NCBI GenBank assembly: GCA_030704615.1
Contig: CM060733.1
Coordinates: forward strand, 66,340,001 to 66,404,000
Direction: 5' to 3'
DNA length: 64,000 nucleotides
Origin: Takakia lepidozioides
Lineage: Eukaryota > Streptophyta > Takakiopsida > Takakiales > Takakiaceae
Below the pieces are notes generated by a model that ran no database searches, had not been told where the DNA came from, and worked only from the letters and a program-made list of their open reading frames with translations. Shown here one piece after another: positions 23,265 to 32,349 of this stretch. The translations under genes were made by a program, and so were the position numbers. The stretch's first letter is position 1. Each line of letters starts with the position of its first letter.

Positions 23265-23955
23265 GTATATGAAATACGTGCTTCTTCAGACAGGGGCCCT
23301 GGCTCAAGAGCCCCCGTTCTTCATGGCTTGGACCGTGGCGGGCCCAAGCTGTGTCTACACACCCGAGATGCAGAAACAATGGCATGTTGCGCATCTCGTT
23401 GGATGCCCGTGGTACCTGGACATGTCTGGCGGAATTGTCGACGAGTCTGAGAAAGATCTGCACGCGAAAGTAGAAGAGAAGAGAAAGGAAAGATGTGTCC
23501 CTGCTGGGCCAGAGTTGGCAAAGGAAGCTGCTGCTCTGGAACAATCCAGAAAGGCAGCTGAGATGGCACAGAAGACGGTGGATGCAGCTCTGCAGGCTCA
23601 ACAGAGGGGTCGAAGAAGAGGACTTGCCAGCAAGGAGCAGCAGTTGTGACACCAAAGAAAACGAAGAAGAAGAAACAGAGAGAGCAGGAAGAGGGTGACG
23701 AAGAGGACTCCGATGGAGACTTTGCAACCAGCCCACCCCCCGAAACGCAGCCGAAATCCCCTGTGCCCACCGTTGTCACGAGAGGGACGAGAACAGGCTC
23801 GGCAAACAAGGCACTCTTCAACCCCCCGGGGGGGCACCCTTTCGAGCCGGTGGAAATGAAGAGGCCAAAAGTGGATCCCGATACAGTAGTCCAGTGTGTA
23901 AATGAGAGTTTCTTGGCGGCTTTGGATGGACGGGCAACCAAGTTGGCATACGAGC
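23265..23955 (+). pseudogene. Element B copy of the methyltransferase-like gene, truncated
   Basis: The exon starts after an intron acceptor CTGCAG at 23264 and encodes YMKYVLLQTGALAQEPPFF, GCPWYLDMSGG, a lysine/alanine-rich helix, a frame change near 23640, TPKKTKKKK, an acidic stretch with DSDGDF, then VQCVNESFLAALDGRATKLA. It aligns throughout with element A (15072-15790), including QCVNESFLDAL, but stops where the large palindrome array begins, so the methyltransferase-like half is missing. A palindrome remnant sits upstream at 23167-23190. It keeps Trp where element A has the TGA at 15187, showing that the stop in A is secondary. Confidence 0.75.
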
Positions 23956-24830
23956 AGACGGTGCCGCATTTCTTGGCGGTGCCGCATTTCCATTTTGGAG
24001 ATGGACATTTTTCCAACTGCAGACGCATTTCCAGAACGGACATCGTTGTTTGTCCAATTCCAGACCCGTGTGGGCATTCCGCCTTGCTGGACGGAAATGC
24101 GGCACCGCATTCTATTGTCCAATACAAAATTTTGAGGACGGACATGGAAATGCGGTGCCGCATTTCCAGAACGGACATCGTTGTTTGTCCAATTCCAGAC
24201 CCTTGGACGGAAATGCGGCACCGCATTCCATTGTCCAATAAGAACTTTCGATTGCCAAACATGGAAATGCGGCACCGCATTTCCAAGGCCCACATCGTTG
24301 TTTGTCCAATTCTAGACCCGTGTGGGTATTCCGTCTAGCAGGACGGACATGCGGCACCGCATTCCATTGTCCAATACGAAATTTTGATGACGGATATGGA
24401 AATGCGGTGCTGCATTTTCAGAACGGACATCGTTGTTTGTCCAATTCCAGACCCTTCGACGGAAATACGGCACCGCATTCCATTGTGCTGGACGGAAATG
24501 CGGTGCCACATTCCATTGTCCAGTACGAAATTTCGATGACGGACATGGAAATGCGGTGCCACATTCCATTGTCCAGTACGAAATTTCGATGACGGACATG
24601 GAAATGCGGTGCCGCATTTCCAGAATGGACATGGACAAGCATTGGCGATTGGACATGCTTGGACAATTCAAGGTCCAATATGGAAATGCGGTGCCGCATT
24701 TCCAATTCGAAGTATGGTAATGCCATGTCAAGAAATGAAATGCGTTACAGCATTTCCGTTACGACCACAACGGAGGAAAGGGAGCTGCATGGAGAAAAAT
24801 GAAATGCGGTGCCGCATTTCCGAGCTTCAG
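23940..24830. repeat. Dense palindrome array of element B
   Basis: About fifteen copies of arm GGAAATGCGG, centre TG or CA, arm CCGCATTTCC (for example near 23987, 24090, 24148, 24210, 24262, 24396, 24545, 24600, 24680 and 24800). They are separated by recurring spacers such as CATCGTTGTTTGTCCAATTC and CATTGTCCAATACGAAATTT. The spacers repeat too, so part of the array arose by segmental duplication. Confidence 0.95.
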
Positions 24831-25096
24831 CATGTACATGTTTCCTTTTACTCATACATGGATTTCCTTCACCTCAAGACTCTGATATTGTTGACTCTGG
24901 TATATTCATATGGACAGATACATTGTAGAAATGAGACCACAAATTGTAAACAATGGGCCAATTACTGCAGTTCTTGAATACAATGAAACACAGCACACAG
25001 AAGTGAGGGACGATGGGTTGTTTTATTGATCAAACACGGGGTCTCACATTTAGCAACTCCAGACAAATCTAAGCATTTCTGCCTTCTACATGGGCG

Positions 25097-25790
25097 TCAC
25101 CAAGTCGACGGAACTTTGATAGCCCTCAAAACAAGCTCATTACTGATGCGGCACCTCGAGGTAAACTGCAACGCGGTCTTTTTGGTGCCCTTGGTGGAGC
25201 TGACCACAATGTCATGCCCATCAATGATACCACCATCATACATTGACAAGGTCACTGTGGGCCTCATGTACCCGTGCGATTCGTCTTCGCATCTCATCGA
25301 ATGTCTCCATACAGTGGAAGAGTGGAGTGAACTCCACGAATATAGTTTTCCCCGGTGCCGTCCTCCCTGGTCCACTGGCAGCAGTTCCAGCGCCAAAGCG
25401 AGGCCGTTTGTGATCTGTCCGGCATCCCATTCTAGCTTGGTATATTGAGGTCAACAATTTTCAGGACCCACGGACCGCATTGACCCTCACCCTCACCTCG
25501 CTCAAAGCGGTAATAGCCCTCCAAATACTCCATTGCGCGCAAAGACTCCTGCTTGATTCCAGAAGCGTCAGTGAAAACAGAGAGCCAGACAATGATGTCT
25601 CCTGATTTTGGCTTGAACATAGCATAATCGTGGCCATGATAAGGGCAGTCAGCAGGATTTTGGCGGCACGGCATCCTTGAAAAAGATTAGCGGAGTACGC
25701 TCAATGACAACAGCTCCCGGATGGAGGAGGCAGCAGCGCGGTGGCTGGAAGAAGTTCAAGCAAATGGTGCAATTCCTCACAAACACTCCA
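25097..25790 (-). pseudogene. Unknown small gene P, copy 1
   Basis: Minus-strand reading shows VVIERTPLIFFKD upstream, then MPCRQNPADCPYHGHDYAMF, KSGDIIVWLSVFTDASG, AMEYLEGYYRFERG, and after a frame change TVTLSMYDGGIIDGHDIVV and ISNELVLRAIKVPST. It matches copy 2 (26081-31895) along its length. I do not recognise the family; the pattern of short beta-like segments and GDIIxW / DGGxIxGHDIVV could be a beta-sandwich fold, but that is a guess. It lies inside element B, downstream of the palindrome array and head to head with copy 2. At least two frame breaks make it a pseudogene. Confidence 0.55.
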
Positions 25791-25954
25791 GGGCACATTT
25801 AAATTTCCCCCCTACAGGAACCTGCACGGATGAAGATTGGTTGCTCCATGAATGTAGCCGTTTCAGTTTCCTTCCCTGCCATGCAAACTATGGGCAGTAA
25901 GTGCCAGGTGGGCCTATAGCCACCCGAGACGTCGAAGTCCATCCCCCCTTTGAT

Positions 25955-25990
25955 ATAAATGCGGCGCCGAATTTCCATCCGGAGGATGGA
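25955..25990. repeat. Single mixed palindrome between the two P genes
   Basis: TAAATGCGG-CG-CCGAATTTCCATCC: the left arm is of element B type, the right arm of element A/C type. Confidence 0.7.
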
Positions 25991-26224
25991 CTTCGGTGGC
26001 AGATTTCAAACTATACCCTGTGGATGAGAAAGAGGTATCGGTTCATCCACCGCTGGCGTGATGAACACGTTACACGATGATTGGTGGGTATGTGGGACCC
26101 AGATGCTCCATTATTGGAGCCCGCACTGCTCTTCCGCTTCTCATCATTTCGAAAATCTAAGGGCTTCGTTGTTGTCCGCAAGGTCATTGTCATCGGCATC
26201 AAAGACGTCCTCAGGTCCTCCTTT

Positions 26225-26254
26225 CACTACAACAGATTGCGGCTTTTACGACTC
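26225..26254 (+). repeat. CACTA left terminal inverted repeat
   Basis: Begins CACTACAACAGATTG; pairs with 31293-31322. Confidence 0.93.
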
Positions 26255-26515
26255 CCATGGGTGCGCAGTCATGACAGATTTGTGGCAGAAATGCCATTTG
26301 CAGTCGTAAAATGCTTTTGAAGTCATAATGCAAGTCTGGGGAAGGCGTATGTGCGACTGCATGGCTCCGGACTCTGCGGAACACAGGTCAAACATGTTTG
26401 ACCACGAATATTGGCATGGCAGATATGACTACCAGTCACGGTCATGGCTACACTAGAATGACGTGTGTATATTGCTAGAAAGACATATGACTTCATGACT
26501 CTCACTCTAATGCAG

Positions 26516-26795
26516 CTTTAAAGGTATATGTTGTGATGCAGTAACAACAACACCAATTGAGGGGGAAACAAACAGTTACACACCACATTTCTATGAGGAA
26601 AGAGAGGGAGAAATAGAAATCCTAGAGGAACCAGCCACTGCGAGTTTATAGGATGAAGTAGTGGCTGGATGGACAATCACAGCTGAAGAGCAGGTGAGAG
26701 AAGTGAATGTGGGAACTGAGGAGGAACCAAGAATGGTGAAAGTTGGGGCTGACTTGGAGCCAGAATTCTTTGAGGAAGCTAAGAGCTTGTTTATA
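26516..26795 (+). mobile_element. Ty3 pol fragment inside the CACTA element
   Basis: Nearly identical to 54400-54675, the spacer between protease and reverse transcriptase of the third Ty3 element (both encode EREGEIEILEEPAT / EREGEMEILEEPAT and VNVGTE). It has a TAG where the homologue has CAG (TTTATAGGATG versus TTTACAGGATG). It ends abruptly at 26795. Confidence 0.9.
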
Positions 26796-26876
26796 TTTTG
26801 AAAAAACGGAGACTCTGACCACTAGAATCAATTTTTTTTAAAAACAAAATGCAATTTTTTTTATAAAAAAAACACA

Positions 26877-27085
26877 TCGGCTGGTAAGTGCACAGTGTGC
26901 CGCCCTGGTGGTTTGGGGTTCAAACCCGCTGCCTTATCCCGTGTGTGGGATTGTTCGTGACAGTATGTCTGGGCGTTGATCGTCCTGTACGTCTTATGGC
27001 CCATAAATGAAGGCGGGTGAATTTTCCCCCCTCCTCAAGGACCTGTGGTTTCCTTTAAGAAAAGAAAAAAAAGAAAAAAAATCAA
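26877..27085 (+). mobile_element. tRNA-derived SINE
   Basis: Contains an A-box-like TGGTAAGTGCACAG (26882) and a B-box GGTTCAAACCC (26917-26927) about 35 bp apart, then a tRNA-unrelated body and a 3' tail rich in A (AAGAAAAGAAAAAAAAG). Pol III promoter spacing plus an A-rich tail is the signature of a plant SINE. Flanking duplications were not resolved because both sides are A-rich. Confidence 0.7.
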
Positions 27086-27139
27086 AGAGGGGCTTTTAGG
27101 GTTTACAAAAAGGTTAAAAAACTTAAAAAGTTGCCCATC

Positions 27140-27230
27140 ACGGTAGCGTGGACAGACTTAGAGCGAGCGGAAGGGAGAGAGAGAGAGGGTTGGGACTTAG
27201 AGCGAGCGAGCGGGAGAGAGGGCAAACATG
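27140..27230 (+). repeat. GAGCGAGCGGGAGAGAGAG simple repeat
   Basis: The words TTAGAGCGAGCG and GGGAGAGAGAG occur twice, about 45 bp apart. Any reading frame here is low complexity. Confidence 0.7.
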
Positions 27231-27328
27231 CATGGGAGGCCCGCAGTTGGATCAACCTTCGCATTTGGAGCAAACAACCCTAGAAACGCTACGGTATGTG
27301 TGCGAGGAGGTTTCGGCTGGGAGCCCGC

Positions 27329-28250
27329 CGTTCTTGGGAGAGTCATCTTCGTCTTAGCAGGCCGTGTTTCAATCTCTACCCGCTCGGCCCTGATTTTACA
27401 GCACGGAGCAGAGCTGGCATGAGTTTCTAAAAGATCCTTCACGATGGTGGGACAACCGCAATCGCAAGGTGTGGCTTTTTCTTAATGTACGATGTGAAGA
27501 AGTTTGTCCATCCTGCAAATCTGGGTTGTTGGCTCCTGTTAGTACCATGATTTGGTATTCTTCCTGATGTTTACAAGGTTCTTGGGAGAGTTAGCTTGGT
27601 CTTAGCAGGCCGTGTTTCAATCTCTGCCCACTCAGCTGCACCGTGGTGGTTCTCACTGACCAATCCGACATTACCTGACTACAAAAACAAGCAGCACACT
27701 AAAGAGGTCCTCTTGGGTTCATGGTCAGTCAAATCCTCCATGGGCCATGACACAAGGTCGAGGACAATGTGGTGAGGGCACCTTCTTCTTCGACCTATTT
27801 CAGCCTGTTTTGCCCTCTCATCAGACTCAGCCCTTCATTTGCAGCACGGAACAGAGTTGGCATGAGATTTTTAAAGATCCTTCACGATGGTGCGACAACC
27901 GCAATGGCAAGGTGTGGCTTTTCCTTAATGTACGATGTGAAGAAGTTTGTCCATCCTGCAAATGTGGGCTGTTGGCTCCTGTTAGTACCATGATTTGGTA
28001 CTCTTCCTGATGTTTCAAGGTTCTTGGGAGAGTCAGCTTGGTCTTAGCAGGCCGTGTTTCAATCTCTGCCTGCTCATCTGCACCGTGCTGGTTCTCACAG
28101 ACCAATCCGACATTACCTGACTACAAGACACAAGCATCACACACAAGAGGTCCTTTTGGGTTGATGGTCGGTCAAATCCTCTATGGGTTCTTCTTCGACC
28201 TATTTCAGCCTGTTTTTCCCTCTCATCAGACTCGGCCTTGAGATGCATAT
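27329..28250 (+). repeat. 441-bp tandem duplication with OSB fragments
   Basis: TTCTTGGGAGAGT followed by GTCTTAGCAGGCCGTG starts at about 27329, 27579 and 28020; the last two intervals are 441 bp apart. Each unit holds the OSB exon word TTCACGATGG with GACAACCGCAA and the phrase AGTACCATGATTTGGTA. Pieces of the same unit are on the minus strand at 40667-40745, 41560-41645 and 42356-42390. Confidence 0.85.
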
Positions 28251-28500
28251 TGAATTATGTAAGTTAGCTCGTTGCTCATTGATAAGTAGGGTTGGGGGTG
28301 TTTGCTGGAATGATTGTTGTATGCATGATTTTGTGCAGAGGCATAGATAGCTGAAGGAGCAGGGATAGAGTGTGGAAGAGGGCCAGATTTCAAGCTCCAA
28401 ATTATCTATGATTCCCTGTGGAAGGATAGATACAAGAAACCTGCATGGGTAGATGGTCAATTGGAAGCCGCAGCAGCAGCAGCACAATTGATACAATCAA
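27400..28500 (+). pseudogene. OSB-like exon fragments
   Basis: Two copies of the first half of the OSB PDF motif (WHEFLKDPSRWWDNR near 27410, WHEIFKDPSRWCDNR near 27850), each with the codon pair before a GTGTGG donor-like site. One second half lies at 28385-28490: GPDFKLQIIYDSLWKD then KKPAWVDGQLEAAAA. Plant OSB proteins bind single-stranded organellar DNA through such PDF motifs. The halves are separated by an intron-like gap. All are fragments. Confidence 0.65.
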
Positions 28501-28699
28501 GCACTGCTAATGAAAGCACCTTCTGAAACACATTTCACCCTATTTTCCCCTCTTATCAGAATCGGCCCTAAATTTTCATGTTCAATTCTGCAAGTTAGCT
28601 GGTTGAGTGAATCTAGTTGGAGTGACTTTGACATGATACTGCCAATGTGACAAGAGTATGCATTGAACCCATTGGTAGCGGGATATTGGGATATCTCTT

Positions 28700-29740
28700 G
28701 GCCATGTGCCATCGTCAAAGCTGAAACTGTACTAGTTGTCATTCTGACCACTGCCCTAGTGGACATGTATGCCAAATGTGGGTGCAGCAAGCCTGATGCA
28801 AAGGGAGAGTTCGACAACATGGCTAAATGAGATGTGGTGTTGTGGACTGCCATGATTGTAAGGTGTGTGTAGCATAGGTGTGGGAGTAAGGCTTTGGAAA
28901 CCTAAGAACAAATGATGTGGGAAAGGATGAAGCCAAACCAGGTCATGTTCATTTGTGTTTGTTAATATGCATATGCGAGCCTAGCAGCCCTGGGAAGGGG
29001 CCAAGAGGTTCATGGTGACATCATCAAAGCTGGAATTGTACCTGATGTCATTCTGAACATTCCCTTGGTGTACATGTATGTCAAATGTGAGCCTGGTAGC
29101 CCTGGAAAGGACGCAAAGGTCCATTATCAAATCTGGAATTGTACCACTAGATGTCACTCTAAACACTGCCTTGGTGGATATGTATGTCAAATGCACGCCT
29201 GGCAGCCCTGAAAAAGGGTACAGAGGTCCACGGAGATATTGTCAAAGCTGGTATTGTATTTGATGTGATTCTGAACGTTGCCGTAGTGGACATGTATGCC
29301 AAGGTTGCAGGGTGCAACTACAAGGATACATGGTTGTTTTGATAATATGGCTGAATGAGATGTGGTACCAGCCTAGCCCATAATTGCACTTACCTAGAGT
29401 AGGCAATGAGTGAAGACGGGGTTTGTGATGTTGATCGTCCAAGCTGGAATTAAACAAATGTTGTTCTGAACTATGCCCTTGTGGACTTGTATGCCAAATT
29501 GGGGTGCATGGAGGATGATGATCCCAGGATATGCACAACAGCGGCACAGGATGGAGGCCCTTTGGAGAGGTCTATGAGCAAGTGGTGTGGGAAGGGATAC
29601 TGCAGCGCAACCACATCGCGTTTATTACATTTGCAACATGTGTGCAAGCCTGGCAGCCCTGCAAAATAGCAAAGAGGTTCGTGGTGGAATTGTACTAGAT
29701 GTCGATCTGAACTTTGACATGATGCCAATGTGACAACAGG
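28700..29740 (+). pseudogene. PPR gene debris, repeated units
   Basis: Reiterated PPR segments, each with a variant of IVKAGIVPDVILN and ALVDMYAKCG (28719-28800, 29012-29080, 29115-29180, 29235-29300, 29440-29510). They contain stops and frame changes, for example a TGA after the MAK codons near 28828. The sequence is closest to the PPR pseudogene at 1260-1968. Confidence 0.7.
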
Positions 29741-29754
29741 AAAGTATCCAGAAA

Positions 29755-30660
29755 CAGGTCACAGAGACGAGGAGAAGTTGTGGAATGGTGGGACAACCGA
29801 GGGAAAAAGGTTAATGCCTGTTAGATTATAGAGGGCAGACGCAATTCAGCATAGGAACTAGTGTGATAAGCTGAGTTGGGTGTTTCCTAGAACAAATGTA
29901 GGCTGTCATTATCAGCTGCAAGGCAAGGAGGTATGCATGATTTGTGCAGAAGCAGTGATAGCTGAAAGAGCAGGGATAGAGTATGGGTCCAGATTCATCC
30001 AAGAGGGCCAGATTTCAAGCACATGATTACCTATGATTACCTGTGGATTTAGCTATAAGAAACCTGCATGGGTAGATGGTGAACTGGAAGCCGCAGGAGT
30101 AGCGGCACAATTGATAAAATCAAGCACTGCTAATAAAGGCACCTTCTTCAACACATTTCACCCTGTTTTTCCCTCTTATCAGAACCGGCCCTAAATTTCA
30201 ATGTCTGCAAGTTAGCTGGTTGAGTGAATCTAGTTTGGAGTGACTTTGACATGATATTGCCAATGTGACAATAGGAAAGTATCGAAAAACAGTTAACGGA
30301 GATGAGGGGAAGCTGTGGAATGAATACTTTTCTGACCCCAGTCAATGGTGGGACAACCGAGGCAAAAAGGTAAATGCCTGTTGGATTACAGAGAGTAACA
30401 GATGCAATTGAGAATATGAACTAGTGTGGTAAGTTGAGTTGGGTGTTTGCTGGAACAAATGTAGGCTGTCATTGTTAGCTGCTAACAGCAATGCAAGGAT
30501 ATATGCATGATCTATGCAGAGGCATGGATAGCTGAAGGAGCAGGGATAGAGTGTGGGTCCAGATCATCCAAGAAAGCCGGATTTCAAGCTCCAGATTACC
30601 GATGATTCCCTGTGGAAGGATAGCTACAAGAAACCTGCATGGGTAGATGGTAGATAGTTT
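29755..30660 (+). pseudogene. OSB-like pseudogene fragments, two more copies
   Basis: Copy at 29760-30120: WWDNRGKK, intron-like gap, then RGPDFKHMITYDYLW and a TAG. Copy at 30305-30650: LWNEYFSDPSQWWDNRGKK, GTAAAT donor, gap of about 180 bp, then KPDFKLQITDDSLWKD and KKPAWVDG. The second is the best preserved and shows the two-exon PDF motif clearly. Confidence 0.75.
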
Positions 30661-30739
30661 GGAGTGACTTTGATATGATACTGCCAAAGTGACAATAAAA
30701 AAGTATCCATAAACAGGTAACAGTAGCAGATGCAATTCA

Positions 30740-31292
30740 GCACAAGCACTAAGGCAAACTCTCCTTCCCCGTAAGGGTGTGTTTTGGTATCTGAGCGAAT
30801 AAATATTTTATCTAAGAATATAATTTCAAAAATTCGTTATTTAATAATGTGCCATTGTCCCATGTTGGTCAGTAATAATAATTATAATAACAAATAATTA
30901 TAATAATTATTTTAGTAATTATAATAACAATAAAGTAAATCTACAACCCCCAACAGCGACGCGTGTCAATTGACATGATGAACCACGTGTCAAAATCACG
31001 ATGCGACACATGCTGACGTCTGATTCCCTCCTCTGCAATCGGATGGCGTCGCAGTCTGACACGTGGCGTGTTCTGTAGAGAGCACGTGTCTCTATTACAC
31101 AGCGGCTGACATGGACCCATTCAGTCATTCAGTAACGCCAGCGTGTATGACTACCCCCACAGCTGCTCTGGCGCCACGTGACAGCCAGCCTGGAGAGTCA
31201 TATCTGCCATGTCACAACTGACTAGGTCTTTACGTCTGCAGAGTCAGGAAGTCGTAAATGGCTTCCATGACTGCATTTGCAGTCATAACACA
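30740..31292. repeat. AT-rich DNA and CACTA right subterminal repeats
   Basis: 30780-30945 is AT-rich. From about 30955 the words CACGTGTC, GACACGTG and TGACATG recur in both orientations, as expected for transposase-binding subterminal repeats of CACTA elements. A 20-bp palindrome with arm ATGACTGCA is at about 31267-31286. Confidence 0.65.
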
Positions 31293-31322
31293 GAGACGTA
31301 AAAGCCGCAATTTGTTGTAGTG
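31293..31322 (-). repeat. CACTA right terminal inverted repeat
   Basis: Reads CACTACAACAAATTG on the minus strand; pairs with 26225-26254. Confidence 0.93.
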
Positions 31323-31959
31323 TTTGCAAGGATGCCGTGCTTCCAAAACCGGGACGACTACCCTTATGGAGGCTTCAATTATGCAATGTATTCGGCCACA
31401 TCGGGAGACATCATTATTTGGTACACAGTTTACACAGAAGATACTGGTTCGAATGTGGAAACATTGTCCGCTTTTGAGTATATCCCAGGCCACCACGCCT
31501 TTGAGCGAGGTGACGATCTTGGTCTGAGGAGTGCGTGGCTCCTGCGCATCCTTGATTCCAATTTTCCCAGCTACGACGGACACCCATGCAGAAGAATGCG
31601 CACTGCTATGCTGTTGCGGTGGAACTGCTGCCAGTGGACGTGAGTGGACTCCATTGGAGAGACGTATACTCCTGAAGGAGTGCGCTCCTCTTCTCCATTG
31701 TATGGGGACATTCACATTGGTGTGGACAACGAAAATGTGAAGCTTTCTATATTCGATGGTGGTATGATTGAAGGGCACGACATAGTGGTGAACATCAACA
31801 AGGGCGGTACAACGGCTGCAATCCAGTTTACCTGGAGGAGCCCGATGACTCATGAGCTAGTTTTCAGAGCAGTCGATGTCCCATTGACAACGTGACTTGT
31901 ATTCAGAAGGCACATGGCTAAAGATTTGTTTGCACAATCAGCTCAGTAAACGTGCTTCA

Positions 31960-32269
31960 AATGCAATTCAATAAAAACCCCATTGTGCCCTCTTTTTGTT
32001 CTATTCTGTATCCATCGTTCCCATAATGCATCATTCCTCATTTCATTTGGGATTGGGAGTGTGGGTGGATTTTGCAAGTGGCTGGTAGGCTGAAATGGGC
32101 CCTCATTCTACAGAGTAGTACCACCCTACCATTCGCGAAACATTGCCTTTCAATTGGTAATTCTAAAAAACATTGCCGAACCTCGTTCATCGGGAGGTCC
32201 TTCTCCCCCTATGACCGTGACACCCTCAACCCTATTCCCGCGGACACTCATTTCTGGAAAATAGTCCTG
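31960..32269 (+). other. 3' flank of gene P copy 2
   Basis: Contains AATAAA near 31968 and the word CCCTATTCCCGCG near 32231; no gene is seen. Confidence 0.4.
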
Positions 32270-32349
32270 CTCATGTTTTTTTTGACACTTACGACTCTGC
32301 TCATGGCTCATGCCGCTCATGGCTCATGGCTCATGAAATAGCAGCCCCC
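32270..32349 (+). repeat. GCTCATG array, right end of element B
   Basis: GCTCATG-T(8), then GCTCATG-GCTCATG-CC-GCTCATG-GCTCATG-GCTCATG-AAATAG and GCAGCCCCC. Inverse of the array at 19008-19105 and parallel to that at 17578-17640. Confidence 0.8.

Larger units (their letters stand above)
26225..31322. mobile_element. Non-autonomous CACTA element, 5098 bp
   Basis: The left end CACTACAACAGATTGCGGCT (26225 on) and right end, read in reverse complement, CACTACAACAAATTGCGGCT (from 31322) form a 30-bp terminal inverted repeat with two mismatches. Both sides have TTT (26222-26224 and 31323-31325), the 3-bp target duplication expected for CACTA. Subterminal homology continues inward (TGGCATGGCAGATATGACTA near 26411 and its inverse near 31190-31215). 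No transposase was seen; the inside holds a Ty3 fragment, a SINE, and OSB and PPR gene debris, so it must be mobilised in trans. Confidence 0.92.
26081..31895 (+). pseudogene. Unknown small gene P, copy 2, split by a CACTA element
   Basis: The 5' part (26081-26224) encodes WDPDAPLLEPALLF and GFVVVRKVIVIGIKDVLRSS up to a TTT codon at 26222-26224. After the CACTA element and the duplicated TTT (31323-31325) the same frame continues: ARMPCFQNRDDYPYGGFNYA, SGDIIIWYTVYTEDTG, FEYIPGHHAFERGDD. A TGA at 31641-31643 follows, then the same frame gives NVKLSIFDGGMIEGHDIVV and ELVFRAVDVPLTT before the stop at 31893-31895. AATAAA follows near 31968. Removing the insert leaves an open frame broken only by the TGA (probably CGA to TGA). 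The function is unknown. It is paralogous to copy 1. Confidence 0.65.
19008..32349. mobile_element. Composite element B (MULE-type) with inverted CATGAGC termini
   Basis: The left border has CTATTTCATGAGC at 19009-19021 followed by about five more CATGAGC words to 19105. The right border has the same in inverse orientation (GCTCATG words from 32270, ending GCTCATGAAATAG at 32329-32341). Between them lie a MULE transposase (-), a truncated methyltransferase-like gene (+), a palindrome array, and two head-to-head copies of a small unknown gene, one split by a CACTA element. Without the CACTA insert the element would be about 8.2 kb. No clear 9-bp target duplication was found, so the exact ends are uncertain, and it is possible that two elements are involved. 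Confidence 0.55.

Noticed and set aside
26881-26960. Functional tRNA gene
   Set aside because: A- and B-box words are present but no cloverleaf with acceptor stem can be formed; the A-rich tail fits a SINE.
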